64,000 nucleotides of DNA. It comes from Chlorophyllum brunneum. Taxonomy: Eukaryota > Basidiomycota > Agaricomycetes > Agaricales > Agaricaceae. The notes below the pieces were generated by a model, which saw only the letters and a program-made list of their open reading frames with translations, had not been told where the DNA came from and searched no databases. The DNA lies in the NCBI GenBank assembly GCA_963576785.1, contig OY756150.1, positions 372,001-436,000 on the forward strand. The letters run 5' to 3'. Shown here in pieces: positions 12,196 through 25,300 of the stretch. The translations under genes and the position numbers were made by a program. The stretch's first letter is position 1, and every line of letters begins with the position of its first letter.

Positions 12196-13827
12196 ATGCC
12201 TGCATTATGTTCTGATCTCTCCCTGAGAGAGCCTATGCCCAATGGCAATGGGGATATCTTTGGGAACACAACATGTGTTCTGGTTTCCTCCATCTTTGTG
12301 GCCCCTCCGGCTCTGCCCCCTCCTGGTATCCTGTTCCCTAGGACACCTTCTATGTCTAGGCCTGTGATCCCTACTGATCAGGCCTACAGCAACACCATTC
12401 CCCCATCAGTCCTCAGTAGAAGGCCAATGATCCCCCCACGGTCCTCGGCCCCCTTCAATAGTGATGTGGAGAAGACCATCCACAGAACATCTAAATGAGT
12501 AAGGCTGGAAGGCAATCATTACTACTTGGGCAAGAACAACGATAAGGATTGGGCTGACCAAGTCAAAGAAGAGTTGGAGTCCAAGGTCAAAGTTGAGGAA
12601 GAAGACACTGCAGAACATGAAGGTGGTCCGGAAGAGTTTTACAATGATGCTGTTAGGGAAGTTGGAAGGCTTTCTGAGTGGGTAAAAGCCTGCAGTACAT
12701 ACAATATGAGTGGTGATGAGGGGCTTGCATTTGGGCAGGCCTTTACTGAATTGACAGAGACCTTAATGAAGGTGGGATGGCTCAAGGTTGCTGTTGACAA
12801 ACAGAAGAATGACCTCGACAGTTGGATGGGGGTCAATTTTGGTAAGATTACTGTCCATTCTGAGGAAATGCCTCAACCAGACTTCTCCTCCCTACAACAT
12901 GTGGCCTCCAAAGGTCCCACCCAAAGACCTGACAATGTCTGCATAGACATCATTGAGCATATTGTCACCTCCAGTATTGCCGGTGTTAGCAAAGTCACTC
13001 ATTTGGGTATCTCCAATGATGACGTGCACAACAAAGTCACTCATTTGGGTATCTCCAATGATGATGTGCAGATGATCACTGAGGTGGAATTCAGGGCCAT
13101 CACATACAAGAAGAAGCATAAGGGCCAGAAGCCCACTATCGCCACCACTAAACCTGCGATCGCCAAGAAACCAGCTACCGCAGATCAAAAGGCCAAACCC
13201 ACACAGGCAACTGTGCCTGGCAAGGCCACCACAACTCCGCCTTCCCCTCTGAAGGAAGGCACCAAACCCTCCTATGTGGTGGCTGCAGCTAAAAGTGGCA
13301 AATGCCCTACCCCCTCTTCCACTAGGCACAACCCTCTCAAACTTCTAGAGTTTGTGAGCAAATTCCCAGAATTGACACATGAGAAGGTAGTAGCAATGTA
13401 CGATGCTGCTTTCTCCAATCCCTCCCCTGCGAACAAGAAGCCGGCTAAGAAAGCTGGTATAGTTTGCTCCATGCTAAATGGTCTCTCATGCAAGCAAGTC
13501 ATCATTTCCCTTCTCACTGGGCCCTATGTCACCAACTTTGGGGCCATCATAGACTCTCTTAATGTTTGTCTTATAGCTGAGAAATCCAAGACTAGGGTTA
13601 TCGCTGCCTTGCAGGGTAAGCTGGGCCTTATGGTCCACACCTCGGAGATGTTGACCCCTACTGAGCTACATGTTGTCAAGGCATGGCTCAAAGAGAAATT
13701 CAGAGGGATCACTATGGGTGAAGCATTCCTCCCCAAATCTAAATCATTTGTGAAAGTCATGGACATCAGTTACTTTATGCTACAAGGGCAGGTCCTCTCC
13801 AAAACCAATGTGGTCTCCAGCATCTGA
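12196..13827 (+). pseudogene. L3 ORF1, gag-like, broken
   Basis: This is the counterpart of L1 ORF1: the N-terminus (MPALCSDLSLREP) reads to a stop at 12498, then the frame continues 12526-13827. The order is the same as in L1: Pro-rich start, acidic middle, Lys/Ala/Pro hinge and ordered C-terminus, ending near VMDISYF. A 14-residue stretch (KVTHLGISNDDVHN) occurs twice in tandem at 12991-13074, once in L1 and L5. Confidence 0.8.
12991..13074 (+). repeat. 42-bp tandem duplication in L3 ORF1
   Basis: Two consecutive 42-bp units starting at 12991 and 13033 encode KVTHLGISNDDV twice. They differ by very few bases, and L1 and L5 have a single unit. Confidence 0.85.
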
Positions 13828-13891
13828 AATTCCATTCATTCAGATGCCATTCAATTTGTGACACAACTCCAAACACTCCAACACCTGTATA

Positions 13892-14272
13892 GTGTGGTTC
13901 GAAATCTGGGACTCCAAGGCAGGGTCCAATATTGCAAAGATTGAGGACAAGTTCCTCAACATTTACGGGGGACTCTTCTACATCAGGAGGGCCAACGCCA
14001 ACCCAGGAGTTCCATTCTGTGCCAAGTGCTGCAGATGGGGCCACCCTCTTATCCAATGCCATGCGAGACTGTTCACCTGCGCTCACTGCAAGGGTCCCTA
14101 CTCCACCACCAACCATCGTGCCTTTGCCTACTGCTGCAAGGGTAATGACAAAGCAGACCCATCTATTGCAGCCACCCCCACTGGAGAGCCATGTCCCCAC
14201 AAGGCTATGTACTCCAACTGCGGCAAGGACCATCTCACCACTGACCATAAATGCCAGTTTTGGAAGCACTGA
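13892..14272 (+). pseudogene. L3 ORF1 zinc-knuckle segment
   Basis: The frame contains CAKCCRWGHPLIQC, then CAHCKGPYSTTNH and finally SNCGKDHLTTDHKC, three Cys/His clusters matching nucleic-acid-binding knuckles of LINE ORF1 proteins. The first Cys of the third cluster appears replaced (YSNC where L5 has CSNC). It is separated from the main ORF1 by a frame change near 13830. Confidence 0.75.
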
Positions 14273-14385
14273 TTCAACTATGACTGGTATGCCAACAAAG
14301 CACTCAAACTAAGAGCAAACAAAGGAGTTCCACTGCCCCCCTCCTCATCATCCCCAGCTAGTCAAAGCCAGACTAACCCCCCTCA

Positions 14386-17300
14386 ATGAATAACACACCC
14401 AACAATCAAGACAGGCCTCCCCGCTCATTTTTGAGTGAGCTGAAGGTCTACTCTCACAACATTGGAAGATCATATGGAGTGATAGAGATAGTCCTCATAT
14501 GTAGAGGTGACGTTGACCTCCTCCTCATACAAGAACCCCCATGGAGATACCTCCATGACATCCCCTCACCTGTCTCTAATGATGGATCCCCCCTCGTAGG
14601 AGGCCCAGTCCACCCAGACTGGATGCTCCTCTTGTACCTGATTGTTGCCGAAGAAGTCCTCCAAGTTGGACAACAGTACTATCCTCAATGGACAATGGAT
14701 ATTGATCATTGTGCCACCCCCCAAGTCCTTGCCTTTGCTTACAAGAGACTCAAATGCCTCCAACCCTCCGTCAGAAGAGACGTCATAGAACATTGAGACC
14801 TTCTGTGCATATTCCTTTTTGCAGGAGGAGAAGAACTACTGTTGCTGAACGTATACAACAACAGTTGCAACACTGTGCTCTACTTCCTTGAGGAGTGCCT
14901 CTTCAATCTCCCACCCTTTCTCTTATTGGGTGGGGACATCAATATCCAATCTGAGCTATGGGACCCTTCAACAGACCAACATCCGGCGAGTGTGGACTGT
15001 CTCCTCATGATTACCAAAGCCCTCAATTTAGTGAAGTCAATTCCATCTGTGGCCAAACCAACCCAATACTACACTTCAGACCCCAACCTACCAGACACAG
15101 TCATTGACCTGTTGTTTGTATTGGGAATGTTACCATACATCCCCACCCATGCTATCCAGGAAGGCAATCGATACAACTTGGATTACGCCCCCCTTCTAAT
15201 CAGAGTTCCTATTCCACAGATAGACATTGTCATTGAAAGATTGACAATCCCTAAAGGATTGGAAGAGGAAGCCAAATTCCTGATGGATATCATGGAGGGG
15301 ATAAATAACAAGAACTGGCCAATGAATGATGCAGATGAGCTGGAGAGAGCTGTTGCTGAATTGGGAGTTTTGTTTGATAGGTCCTGGAATCACAATGCAA
15401 GGAAGGCCAAAATCACCACTAGGTCCAAGACCTGGTGGAATGAAGAATGCTCTGAGGCACTTGCAACTCACTATGCAGACTATAAGAACAAACGTAAATG
15501 GAACACCTTTTGTAAAACCACGAGGAAAATGAAAAGGGCCTATTTTGACAAGAAAATCCAAGAAATCTCGGTCGATAATCGATGCCCATGGGATCTGATG
15601 CTGTGGGTCAAAGGACATGCTCTCCTGGCTACCGAAGCCATTCGCCATGATGGTCGACCTTATCTTACCATGGACAACCTATGGACGGCCCTTGACCAAC
15701 ATTATAGCTTGGCCCAGGACAGACCTGTCAATGCGGCTGTCCTAGATGAACTACCACCACCAATTGGTATGGAGAATAGGACTTGGGTTGATTTCTCTCT
15801 CCTAGAGATGAGGGAATCACTCAAGAATACCTCAAATTCTTCCGTCCCTGGCCCTGACCATATATCCTGGTCCCACCTCAAACAGATTGTCACTGTCAAT
15901 ACTTGCACCGATCTCTTTCTCAAAATCAGCTGTGTATGCCTGTCCCTTGGACACTGGCCCTTGCACTTCAAAAAGTTAACATCGGTAATCATTCCCAAAC
16001 CCAACAAACCCAACTACTCCACCCTGAAGACTTTCAGACCCATCATCCTTCTCAATACGTTTGGCAAACTGATAGAAAAAATGCTAGCCAAGTGACTCCA
16101 ATTCAAGGCAGTGAAATTCAAAGTTCTCCACCCTTACCAACTGGGAGCCATCTGACAACAATCCACTGAGGATGTGGGGCTTTTCCTAACCCACATCATC
16201 CAGGGAGCATGGACGAAGAAGAAGAAAACATCGGTGCTTGCATTTGATGTCGCCCAATTTTTCCCCTCCCTCAACCACAACCTCCTTACCAACATCCTTA
16301 CTCAGCAAGGATTTCCTCCTCAAATCATGGGGTTCTTCAACAATTATTTCAAAGAATGCCGTACTACCTATTTGTGGAACAACAAAAGCTCCCTGGAATT
16401 CGACGCAGCAGTTGGAGTAGGTCAAGGCTCAGTCCTTAGCCCTATTCTATCCACCCTCTATCTCGCTCCCCTCCTTTGAATCTTCAACGTCCATATGGAG
16501 GAACTCTGTGACAAATGGGACTTCAATGTTCTATCATTTGTAGATAACAGTACCCTTGTTACTCAATCCCTATCCCTTAAAAGGAACATTGAAATACTCC
16601 AACACATGTACCGCAAAATGGAGCAGCTCATGAATGAATTTGGCCTAGTGATCGAATACAGCAAGTCCAAAGTCTTTCACTTTATGCATGTGAGGCAGGA
16701 CTCCAATCCCTCCATTGATTTGGGATCCCTTCTGTTTACTAGCCATATCCCCCTCAAGCCAAAAACCCACTGGCATTACCTCGGTTTCTACTTTGACAGA
16801 ACATTAACCTTCAAAGAACATGTCCATTACTATTCTGCCAAGGCGATATCCTCGATCAAGGCAATGAAAATGCTAGGAAACTCCGTACGTGGTCTGTCCC
16901 CTAGCAACAAAAGACTACTGTACTGTTCGTGTGTCATACCAGTGGCAACATATGGATCATGAAGAGGCTCAGAGGAATAATGTCAACCAATACAGAACTG
17001 GTGGTGCAATACCTAGGAAGTACCAAAGTACTTGCCACTGATGACTATGACCAAGTTGAACACATCTATGTGTTCACCGATTCCCTCGCAGCCTCTCAGC
17101 TCCTGCTCGACTGCTCGCTGCACTCCTGTTAGCGACAGTCCATCCTCACCTCAAAGGCACTCCTGGCTTGGTTCAACAAGTCTGACCAGCACCACCTCTT
17201 GTTTTATCATACTCCATCAAAGTGCAAGTATGAAATACAAAAAGCCACACACAACTGGATTCAGATGGTTGCCTGGCCCAACTGGGGTAGAAATCACTGG

Positions 17301-17800
17301 GTCCCCAACTCAATTGCCTACCTACACAAGAAGTCTGCCAAATGCACCATCCACACATGGCAGGCTATGTTCAGGTTCAAGAAATACAGTGGTAGTTCCT
17401 TCCTCCACCTCATAGTGTGAGCGAACAGAGCCTCTGCTTTACTGTTACACATCAATTCTGGCCCTTGGATACAAGAATGTGGGTACCAACCACAGTTCTT
17501 TGCAAGAGTGTGTTATGCCATTTTATGCCATGCCCTGATTGGTAAATACTGACTTTGGTTCTTCCCTAATGAGGATCTATCTTGCCACCACTGTGACAAT
17601 CAAATGGTCCAGACTAGGTCACACATCCTCTATCGATGTAACACCTTCGATCATTACTTTGGCATCAACACTATCAAGACATTCGTTAATTTCTTGCATC
17701 ACAACCCCACTGCTTTCAGCTTCCCTCCAGAACCTGATTGCCCTCGTATCCACGCCGTTTCAATACCCCCGTTGCATTGTTGTCAAGTCTATTAGAGGTT
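14386..17800 (+). pseudogene. L3 ORF2: endonuclease, RT, partial RNase H, C-terminal zinc motif
   Basis: The endonuclease N-terminus is at 14386-14796 (SELKVYSHNIGRSYG, LLIQEPPW). After a frame change, 14842-16095 continues with GGDINIQSE and LDYAPLLIR (SDHAPL in L1, so the catalytic Asp-His pair is altered here), then the RT N-terminus. The RT core is at 16174-16479 (FDVAQFFPSLNH, GVGQGSVLSPIL) and 16495-16962, where the FVDD box reads FVDNS, so a catalytic Asp is lost. At about 16955 a deletion joins RT directly to the later part of RNase H (VFTDSLAAS). The tail at 17199-17800 contains CHHC...H...C, the C-terminal zinc motif common in such LINEs. Confidence 0.83.
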
Positions 17801-18236
17801 CAGGTCCACGTCTGCATGAGTCCTTTCTTCTCTCATTTTTCTTGTGCTTTCCCAGTTATAGACTTCTATTCTATTTCTCTATCTCTCCCTTCCCCGCTTG
17901 TCTACTATTTTATGTAGTTTTCCTTCAATACCCATTATTCCCATGGTATCTGGGCAAAATGCCCCTCCACACGCTAGTACCATTTGTTGTTCCCCCTTGT
18001 GTTTGCAAGTCAATAGTTTCCTTCTATCAATCTCTCTCTTTCACTCTCTTTCTCTCCAAATTCCTTTTACTCTTTTTTACGCTATTCAACTCAGGTACCA
18101 AACATCTCTCTAGTGTACACGCTAGATGGCATCAAGTCTCGTGGGGTTAGTTTATGAGTAGTTTACTTTCCTTGCTCTGAACATTCTGTACATTCTGCCT
18201 TTGTATGTATGTACATGCGGACTGCGATCGAGTACC

Positions 18237-18596
18237 ATCAGCATTTTCTCTCCTCTCTTCTCTCTCTCTTTCTTCTGCTTGTCTTTCTCATTCAATCTGT
18301 TCTCTTTCCAATATCTGTCTTTTCTCAGCTTTTCTCTGTTCTTGTTTGTGCTGAGCTCTAGCCCAATAATCAGCCAAAGCTGCATCCAAATTCAGAGGAA
18401 TTAATGCAGTCTGTAATAGTCATCAACTTCTACCTATACCAACAGGAGCAGGTAAAGCAGGGATGGGAAGTGGATTTATCAGGGGCCTATCCCAATCTGG
18501 TGGGATATATGTTTGAGGAATCTGAGCAAATAGTGCTGCAGATGGTCCAGCTACAGGAAGGAGCATAGCCACTGGAGGTTGAGGTGGTGGAAGAAA
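18237..18596. other. pyrimidine-rich spacer after L3
   Basis: About 190 bp of C/T-rich sequence follow the truncated LINE end, then AT-rich sequence leading into the proline-rich frame. No gene was recognised apart from the C-terminal end of the frame at 18423-18716. Confidence 0.4.
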
Positions 18597-18716
18597 GGGA
18601 TTAGGCACTGGAAATCCAGATGTGCTAAGAAAGGGGTTAGGCACTGAAAATCCAGGTACACTAGGAAGAGGGTTAGGTACTGAGAACCCAAGTGCCCTAG
18701 AAAGGGGATTGGGCAC
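18423..18716 (-). CDS. proline-rich repeat protein fragment
   Basis: A minus-strand frame encodes a Pro/Asn/Phe-rich peptide built from 12-residue units of the type PNPLPSVPGFSV, followed by a tail with PPDWDRPLINPLP. The repeat continues upstream beyond the first Met (to about 18740), so this is only part of a larger broken frame. The composition resembles linker regions of retroelement gag proteins, but no domain was recognised. Confidence 0.35.
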   Translation of the reverse strand: MPNPLSRALGFSVPNPLPSVPGFSVPNPFLSTSGFPVPNPFLPPPQPPVAMLLPVAGPSAALFAQIPQTYIPPDWDRPLINPLPIPALPAPVGIGRS

Positions 18717-18740
18717 TAGGAACCCAAGTACCTGTGCAAG
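18597..18740 (-). repeat. 36-bp minisatellite, four units
   Basis: Four head-to-tail 36-bp units (first starting GGGATTAGGCACTGGAAATC on the plus strand) differ from each other by a handful of substitutions. Period 36 keeps the reading frame, giving a 12-residue protein repeat. Confidence 0.85.
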
Positions 18741-20480
18741 GGGGTTGTTTATTCCTATTCTACCTATTTGAGGGTCTATTCTAGGTACAGGAAACTGTTT
18801 AGGTACATATATATGGTCAGGTATCTACTTGGGGTGGGAGGGCAGCTAATATAGCATGAATGTTCCTCTGGGGCTGAGGAACAGGGGAGGGAGAGGGTAG
18901 TTGGACAGAAAGAGGGGATAGTGGTCTAGTATGGTCCTATTGATCTTCTCTACCAATTAGAGGGTTCCTGAATATCATCAGACAATTGAAAACATGAAAT
19001 AGAGACTGTAGTTACTGTTCTCCAGGTCTAGCTTGGCCTTAGGCCTGTTCAGGAGTGACAGGATCTTGAGTAGGGTTCCTATTTAATAATTAGTCATTTT
19101 ATCGCACTTTTATGCCTAAGAAACATCACTTACATGTTTTCAGGGATATACTATACTGGGGAATGGTATAGGTGAGTTTGTGGTAGAGGGAGGAAGCAAG
19201 AAGGAAGAAAGAAAACAGCTTTAGGCAATATTGGGCATAGTGCAGAGGTTTAGGGCAAGCATATTGATTTATTGTTCCAACACTACTAAAAATGCTCCCA
19301 TGGTTGTTATTAACAGTCAGAGAATGCCTGGGAATAACTTTTTGTCATCACATGACCTCTAGGGAACAACTTTTTCTGTTGACTAATTCTGACTAAGATT
19401 CAGGGTTTTGATTAAAGCTGACCAATTCTGAAAAAAAATTATTAGCAGACCCTTACCTGACTCATCCCCATCACTCCCAGGAGTTGTCCCCTTCTAAAGA
19501 CAGACTACCTAACCCATTACTCCACTCTAAATAGATGCTCCTGGTTGTCCTATAGTATTTGATCCTGCTACATGCTCCAGTATATCTGCTAACCCAAGTT
19601 TGTATACATATACTCTTATACATATACTTCCATCTAGAATACAAAATATAGTATATTTTTGGGTGAGAGTATACATATAATTATATGCCATTTTAGTGTA
19701 CTGAACTATAAATCTGAAAGAGTGAACCATTCACAGTATTTGTTGCATTTGTAATTATGAGCAAAGAGCTCTACTATATGCCTAATATTCCTATCTCCAA
19801 AAAGGCACTCTCCCAAATCTCTGGACATCTATTTAGTTATTACATTCATCATACATAACAGGGCACTTATGGATGAGTCATAATTTATGGGTTTGTTAGC
19901 AAAAATTTGCCTCCACCTAACCTCATGTTAGTAACATCAACCTGAGCATATGAGGTGAGTATACTGTGAAACTGAGTACAAAACTCTCAGTCTTATAATG
20001 TAAGAACTAAATATATTGAAATAGCTACCTAAGTACAAAACTCTACAATATATGTTAGCTATGTTTAGGCTATACTAAAGAACATGCTCATCTTAGTCTC
20101 ATAACATGAGAACTGAGGTGTACTGGAGATGAAACAAAAGTTGCTATACTATGGGTGACAAAGATAAAATAGAGTAAACATGGAAACTGGTCAGTACATC
20201 ATTGACCACCACTTTTTGTACAGCTGACCCCACTTCTAACATTGGGCATTGACATATATTTGTCTTCCAACATATACCTAACACTCCTTTGTTCTATATA
20301 TCTACCTAGTGTATTAATTCAACTCTAGATCCCTGCTACTTGTTACAACAACCCTAACTCAAGAAACTGTCTTCTCCTTTGGAGTCATTGCTATTGCTGC
20401 ATCCACAAACTGCAAATGAGGAATGGTGAAGGGTAGTGGCTCTTGTTATTTCTTCACATAAGTATTGATAAAGGCATAAG
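18741..20480. other. AT-rich intergenic or decayed repeat DNA
   Basis: No credible coding frame, LTR pair or structural RNA was recognised in this 1.7 kb. Short ORFs here are AT-rich and unlike known families. Confidence 0.4.
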
Positions 20481-21430
20481 TGATGTCTAGCAGTGTTAAG
20501 TAAGGTACAGTCCTTATAGAATGGTGGACCAGACAAACAGGAGACCTTGGCTTCAGCTTGTGTGCTGCACCCCTCCAAGTACTATAGTGGTCTTTACTTA
20601 GATAACTACTTGTTACTAGGTCAGAGGTTTTTTTTTTTTTTTTTTTTTTTTGAATCAACAATTTATATAGCAGTGCTCGAACGCAGTCCACATGTACATA
20701 CATACAAAAGCAGAATATACAGAATGTTCGGAGAAGGGAGAGTAAACTACAAGTAAACTAACTCCACGAGACTCGTTGTCATCTAGCGCATACACTAGAG
20801 AGATGTTTGGTACCTACGATGTTCAGCAAAAAGAGAGAAATAAAGGGAATTGGAAAGAGAGAGAGTGAGAGAGAGAGAAATTGATAGAAGAGAAACTATC
20901 TACTCGCAATCACAAAGGGGAACATCAAACAGTACATAGTGTGTGGGCACTAGGTCAGAGGTTGGATGTGGGTAGTGGATGAACAGAAGAATTTACCTAT
21001 ATAGTAGAGAGTGATAGAAGAGGGTAGCCAGAGGCTTAGTTGATAATCAGACTACTGAATACAAGTGTTTAAAGGACTACTTATATACTAGTAGTAGAAA
21101 AGTATCAGAAGATCAACTGACAAGACAACAGGGTAACTACACAGGAAAAGGATAAGAGAAACATCATATGACATTAGTAACAAGAACATAATGTGATAAG
21201 CAAAACAGGTAATACTGAAGTACAGAGTAATAGAGGTAGAAAGGAATCAGAATGTAAAAGGAAACAAGATGTACAAAAATGGACAGAAAGAAATATGGGA
21301 AAGGTTGATTGATGGGTCCAGAACAAAAATAAGTGTAATCAGCAAGTAATCCTCTGTGCAAACTGAAAACCTGAATTCAGGTAGAATTGCATCCTAAAAC
21401 AGGCATATAGTTTACTGGTTGTAAGCAGGC
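20481..21430. repeat. dispersed repeat R4, copy 1, split by L4
   Basis: Outside the L4 insertion this segment aligns with 49004-49606 over about 600 bp, with mostly A/G and C/T differences. It begins near TGTTAAG and ends near TTGTAA, so an LTR is possible. No protein is encoded. Confidence 0.6.
20630..20948 (-). mobile_element. L4: 5'-truncated LINE tail with target-site duplication
   Basis: Only the last ~300 bp of the LINE plus a T-run (20630-20651) are present. It is flanked by identical 15-bp copies of ACTAGGTCAGAGGTT at 20615-20629 and 20949-20963. The R4 copy at 49 kb shows the uninterrupted target. Confidence 0.92.
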
Positions 21431-21847
21431 AGTATACCCAACCCAACTTCCTCACCTCTTTCTCTACTTTGCAATACTCATCAGCCAATGTAAATAGAGC
21501 AAATGGCTAAATCACTGCCTCAAAGAGCTCCATAGCCTTTACAGCTCTTGGTTTCTTTGTAGATACCTTGTGAATTGGACATTCTGCTTCTATTCCCTAC
21601 AGGTTAATGACCTGAACTTAGGATATTGTTGAACAGCACAGTATTTACACAGTAGTAGATGGACAATCTGACTTACTGATAAGTTGTTAATAGAATGGTG
21701 AAGAACTAGTAAGAGTTACTGTGAGAGTTAAGTAGAGTGGTAGAAAGACAAGTAGATTGTCTAAAGAATAGTAAGGGAAAACATACTACTTATATACTAA
21801 TGTCTGGGATGCAAAACCCTAAGACCTAAGAGTAATAACTATGCATA

Positions 21848-21884
<37 letters not shown>

Positions 21885-22309
21885 CAACAATTTATATAGC
21901 AGCACTCAAACGCAGTCCGCGTGTACATACATACAAAGATAGAACATACAGAGCAAGGAAAGTAGACTAAGCATACACTAACCCCATGAGACTCGATGCC
22001 ATCTAGTGTATACACTAGAAAGATGTTTGGTACCTAAGTTGAACAGAGTAAAAGTGATTAGAGGAATTTGGAGAGAGAGAGAGTGAAAGAGAGAAAATGA
22101 TAGAAAAGAACTATTGACTCGCAAACACAAGGGAGAACAACAAATGGTACTAGCGTGTGGGAGGGCTTTTGCCCAGACACCATGGAAATGATGGACATTT
22201 GAATGAAAACTATATAAAATAGTAGACAAGTGAGGAAAGGAGAGATAGAAAAATGGGAATGAAATCCATAACCAGGAGAGCATAAGAAAAAAAGAGAAAA
22301 AGAAAAGGA

Positions 22310-25300
22310 TTCACGCAGGTGCAGACCCAAACCTCTGACAGACTTGATGACAATGTAGCAGGGGTATTGAACTGGTATGAAAACAAGGGCAATCAGGCTC
22401 CGGGGGGAAGCTGAACGTGGTAGGGTTATGATGCAAGAAGTTGACTAGTGTCTTGATGGTGTCAATGCCGAAGTGATGATCGAAGTTGTTGCAATGATAG
22501 AGGATGTGTGACCTAGTCTGGACCATTTGATTGTCACAGTGGTGGCATGATAAGTTCTCGTTAGGGAAGAACCAAAGTTGGTATTCCCCAATTGGGGCAT
22601 GGCATAGGATGGCACGACATGCTCTTGCGAAAAGCTGTGGCTGGTAACCACATTCTCATATCCAGGGACCGGATTTGATATGCGACAGTAAAGCAGAGGC
22701 CCTATTCGCTCACACCGGGAGGTAAAGGAAGGAGCTACTGCTGTATTCTTTTTTTGAATCCAAACATGGCTTACCATGTGTGAACAGCTTGTTCGGCAGA
22801 CTTCTTGCATAAGTAGTCTATGGAGTTAGGGACTCAGTGATTTCGACCCCAGTTAGGCCAGGTGACTGTTTGAATCCAATTGTGTGTGGCTTTTTGTATA
22901 CCATATTTACACTTCGATGGAGTGTGGTAGAACAATAGGCAGTGTTAGTCAGACTTGTTGAACCAAGTCAGGAGTACCTTCGATGTAAGGATAGACTGTC
23001 GCTGGCAGGAGTGTGGCGAGAAATCAAGTAGGAGCCGAGAGGCTGCGAGGGAGTTGGTGAACACATGTATGTGTTCAATCTAGTCATAGTCATCAGTAGC
23101 GAGTACCTTGGTGATTCCCAGGTACTGTGCGACCAGTTCAGTGTCAGTTGACATTGTTCCTCCGAGTCTCTTCATGATAGAGCTCCCTCTGTCTAAGTGT
23201 TGAATAGTGGCTGCCACCATGAACTGGCTAGCAAGCGGGTTAGGGTTGGGGTGGACCAAGCTGTCCATGCCAATAATAATGGACTTGAAGTCCGTTGTCG
23301 CATTTGTTGTAACATCATCCCAAAGTGTCTTCGAGAGGTGGGGGTTGTCCCGGTTGAATCCTATAAAAGATACATTAGTAGAGAAGCAGTCAAGTACCCT
23401 ATGTTCGGGCCAGACAGATTTTGAAACAGAGTTAAAGTGTTCTATATACTGAGTCTTGGGGGTAGGGCGCACAACATCCATCACAGCTCCAAGTGTCTTC
23501 TTCTTCTGAATCTCTGTGAAATTCTTGATGTGAAGTCAGTGTGGGGAAGAATGATACTCTTTTGTCAATCTTGCCAATGCGTGTTCATCATCCAATGTGT
23601 GAAGCCTTAACATTTGTCATTCGGCCAACTTTTGGAGGTGGAGTTTGGTGGGCATGAGTCCCACAAGGGACTCAATGCTGCCAGTAGGAGATGTATGGAA
23701 GGCCCCGGTAATCCAGAGGGCCACACTTTGCTGCATCTTGTTGAGGACTTCACAGGTCCCTTTAGTCCATGACTTGTCGTGAAACCAAAGTCGGTATCCA
23801 TATGTCACTACCGGTATGACACACAAACAGTATAATAATCTTTTATTACCAGGGGACAAACCATGTATGGAGTTCCCTAGCATTTTCATTGCCTTGATCG
23901 TTAATATTGCCTTGGTGGAGTAATAGTGAACATGTTCCTTGAAGGCCAATGTCCAGTCAAAGTAGAAACCGAGGTAACACCAGTAGGCTTTCGGCTTGAG
24001 AGGGGTGCGGCCAGTGAACGGTGGGAATCCCAAGTCAATAGAGGGATTGGAGTCCTGTCTTGCATATGTGAAGTGATAGACTTCAGACTTGCTGTGTTCA
24101 ATTTCTAGGCCAAATTCATTCATGAGCCACTCCATTTCACAGTACATGTGTTGAAGGATTTTGACATTCCGTTCGAGAGACAGAGATTGCGCAACTAGGG
24201 TGCCATCATCTACAAAAGATAGGACATCAAGGTCCCATCTGTTGCGGTGTTCCTCCATATGGACGTCAAATATGTGAAGAAGGGGGGTAAGGTATAGGGC
24301 AGAGAGAATGGGACTCAAAGCTGAGGCTTGGCCCACTCCCACCACTGCATCATATTCTGGGGAGCTTTTGTTGTTCCACTGGTAGATAGTGCGGTGTTCT
24401 TTGAGGTAATTGTTGAAGAACACCGCAATTTGAGAGGAAATCCCTGACAACCCAGTATGTCGATAAGGAGGTCATGGTTGAGGGAGGGGAAGAATTGGGC
24501 AACATTGAATGCAAGGACCAATGTCTTCTTCTTCTTTGTCCAAGCTCCCTGGACAATGTGAGTTAGAAAGAGTCCCGTGTTCTCAGTGGATTGTTGTCGG
24601 ATGGCTCCCAGTTGGTGAGGGTAAAGAACCTTAAATTTCACCACCTCAAATTGAAGTTGTTTGGCTAGCATTTTTTCTATTAACTTGCCAAGTGTATTGA
24701 GTAGGATGATTGGTCTGGATGCCTTTGGGGTAGAGTAGTCGGGTTTGTTGGGTTTGGGGATAATAACCAACATTGACTTTTTGAAATGTGCGGGCCAATG
24801 TCCAAGGGATAGACATGTGCAACTGATTCTGAGGAGAAGATCAGCACAGGTGTCAATGGTGGTGATCTGTTTGAGGTAGGACCAGGAAATGTGGTCGGGG
24901 CTGGGAGCAAAAGAATTCGAGGTATTCTTGAGTGATTCCATCATCTCAAGAAGAGAGAAATCCACCCAAGTCCTATTCTCCATCCCAATTGGCAGAGGAA
25001 GTTCATCTAAGACAGCCATATTAACTGATCTGTCATGGGCCACATTATAATGTTGGTCAAGGGCCGTCCACAGGCTGTCCATAGTGAGACAAGGCCAGCC
25101 ATTGTGGCGAATGGCTTCCGTAGCCGGGAGTATGTGTACTTTGACCCATGGCATCGGATCCCATGGACGTTTATTGTCGACTGAGATTTCTTGGATCTTC
25201 TTGTCGAAATATGCTCTTTTCGTTTTCCTTGTGGTCTTGCGAAAGGCGTTCTTTTTTTATTTTTTTTATTTTTTTTAATCAACAATTTATATAGCAGTGC

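Larger units (their letters stand above)
12111..18236 (+). mobile_element. L3: nearly full-length LINE without poly(A)
   Basis: It starts with the family 5' end (CACCCCTTCTTTGACT), and carries ORF1, zinc knuckles, endonuclease, RT, part of RNase H and the C-terminal domain. It ends at about 18236, some 25 nt before the usual 3' terminus, with no poly(A). Two private rearrangements are visible: a 42-bp tandem duplication at 12991-13074 and a ~620 bp deletion at about 16955. CpG is strongly depleted relative to L1. Confidence 0.88.

Noticed and set aside
17539..18150. 203-residue plus-strand ORF at the LINE 3' end as a separate gene
   Set aside because: It is an off-frame reading of the LINE C-terminal domain and 3' UTR, repeated in L2, L5 and L7 at the same place.
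18597..18740. CRISPR array
   Set aside because: Units are directly adjacent without spacers and encode protein; the organism is a eukaryote.
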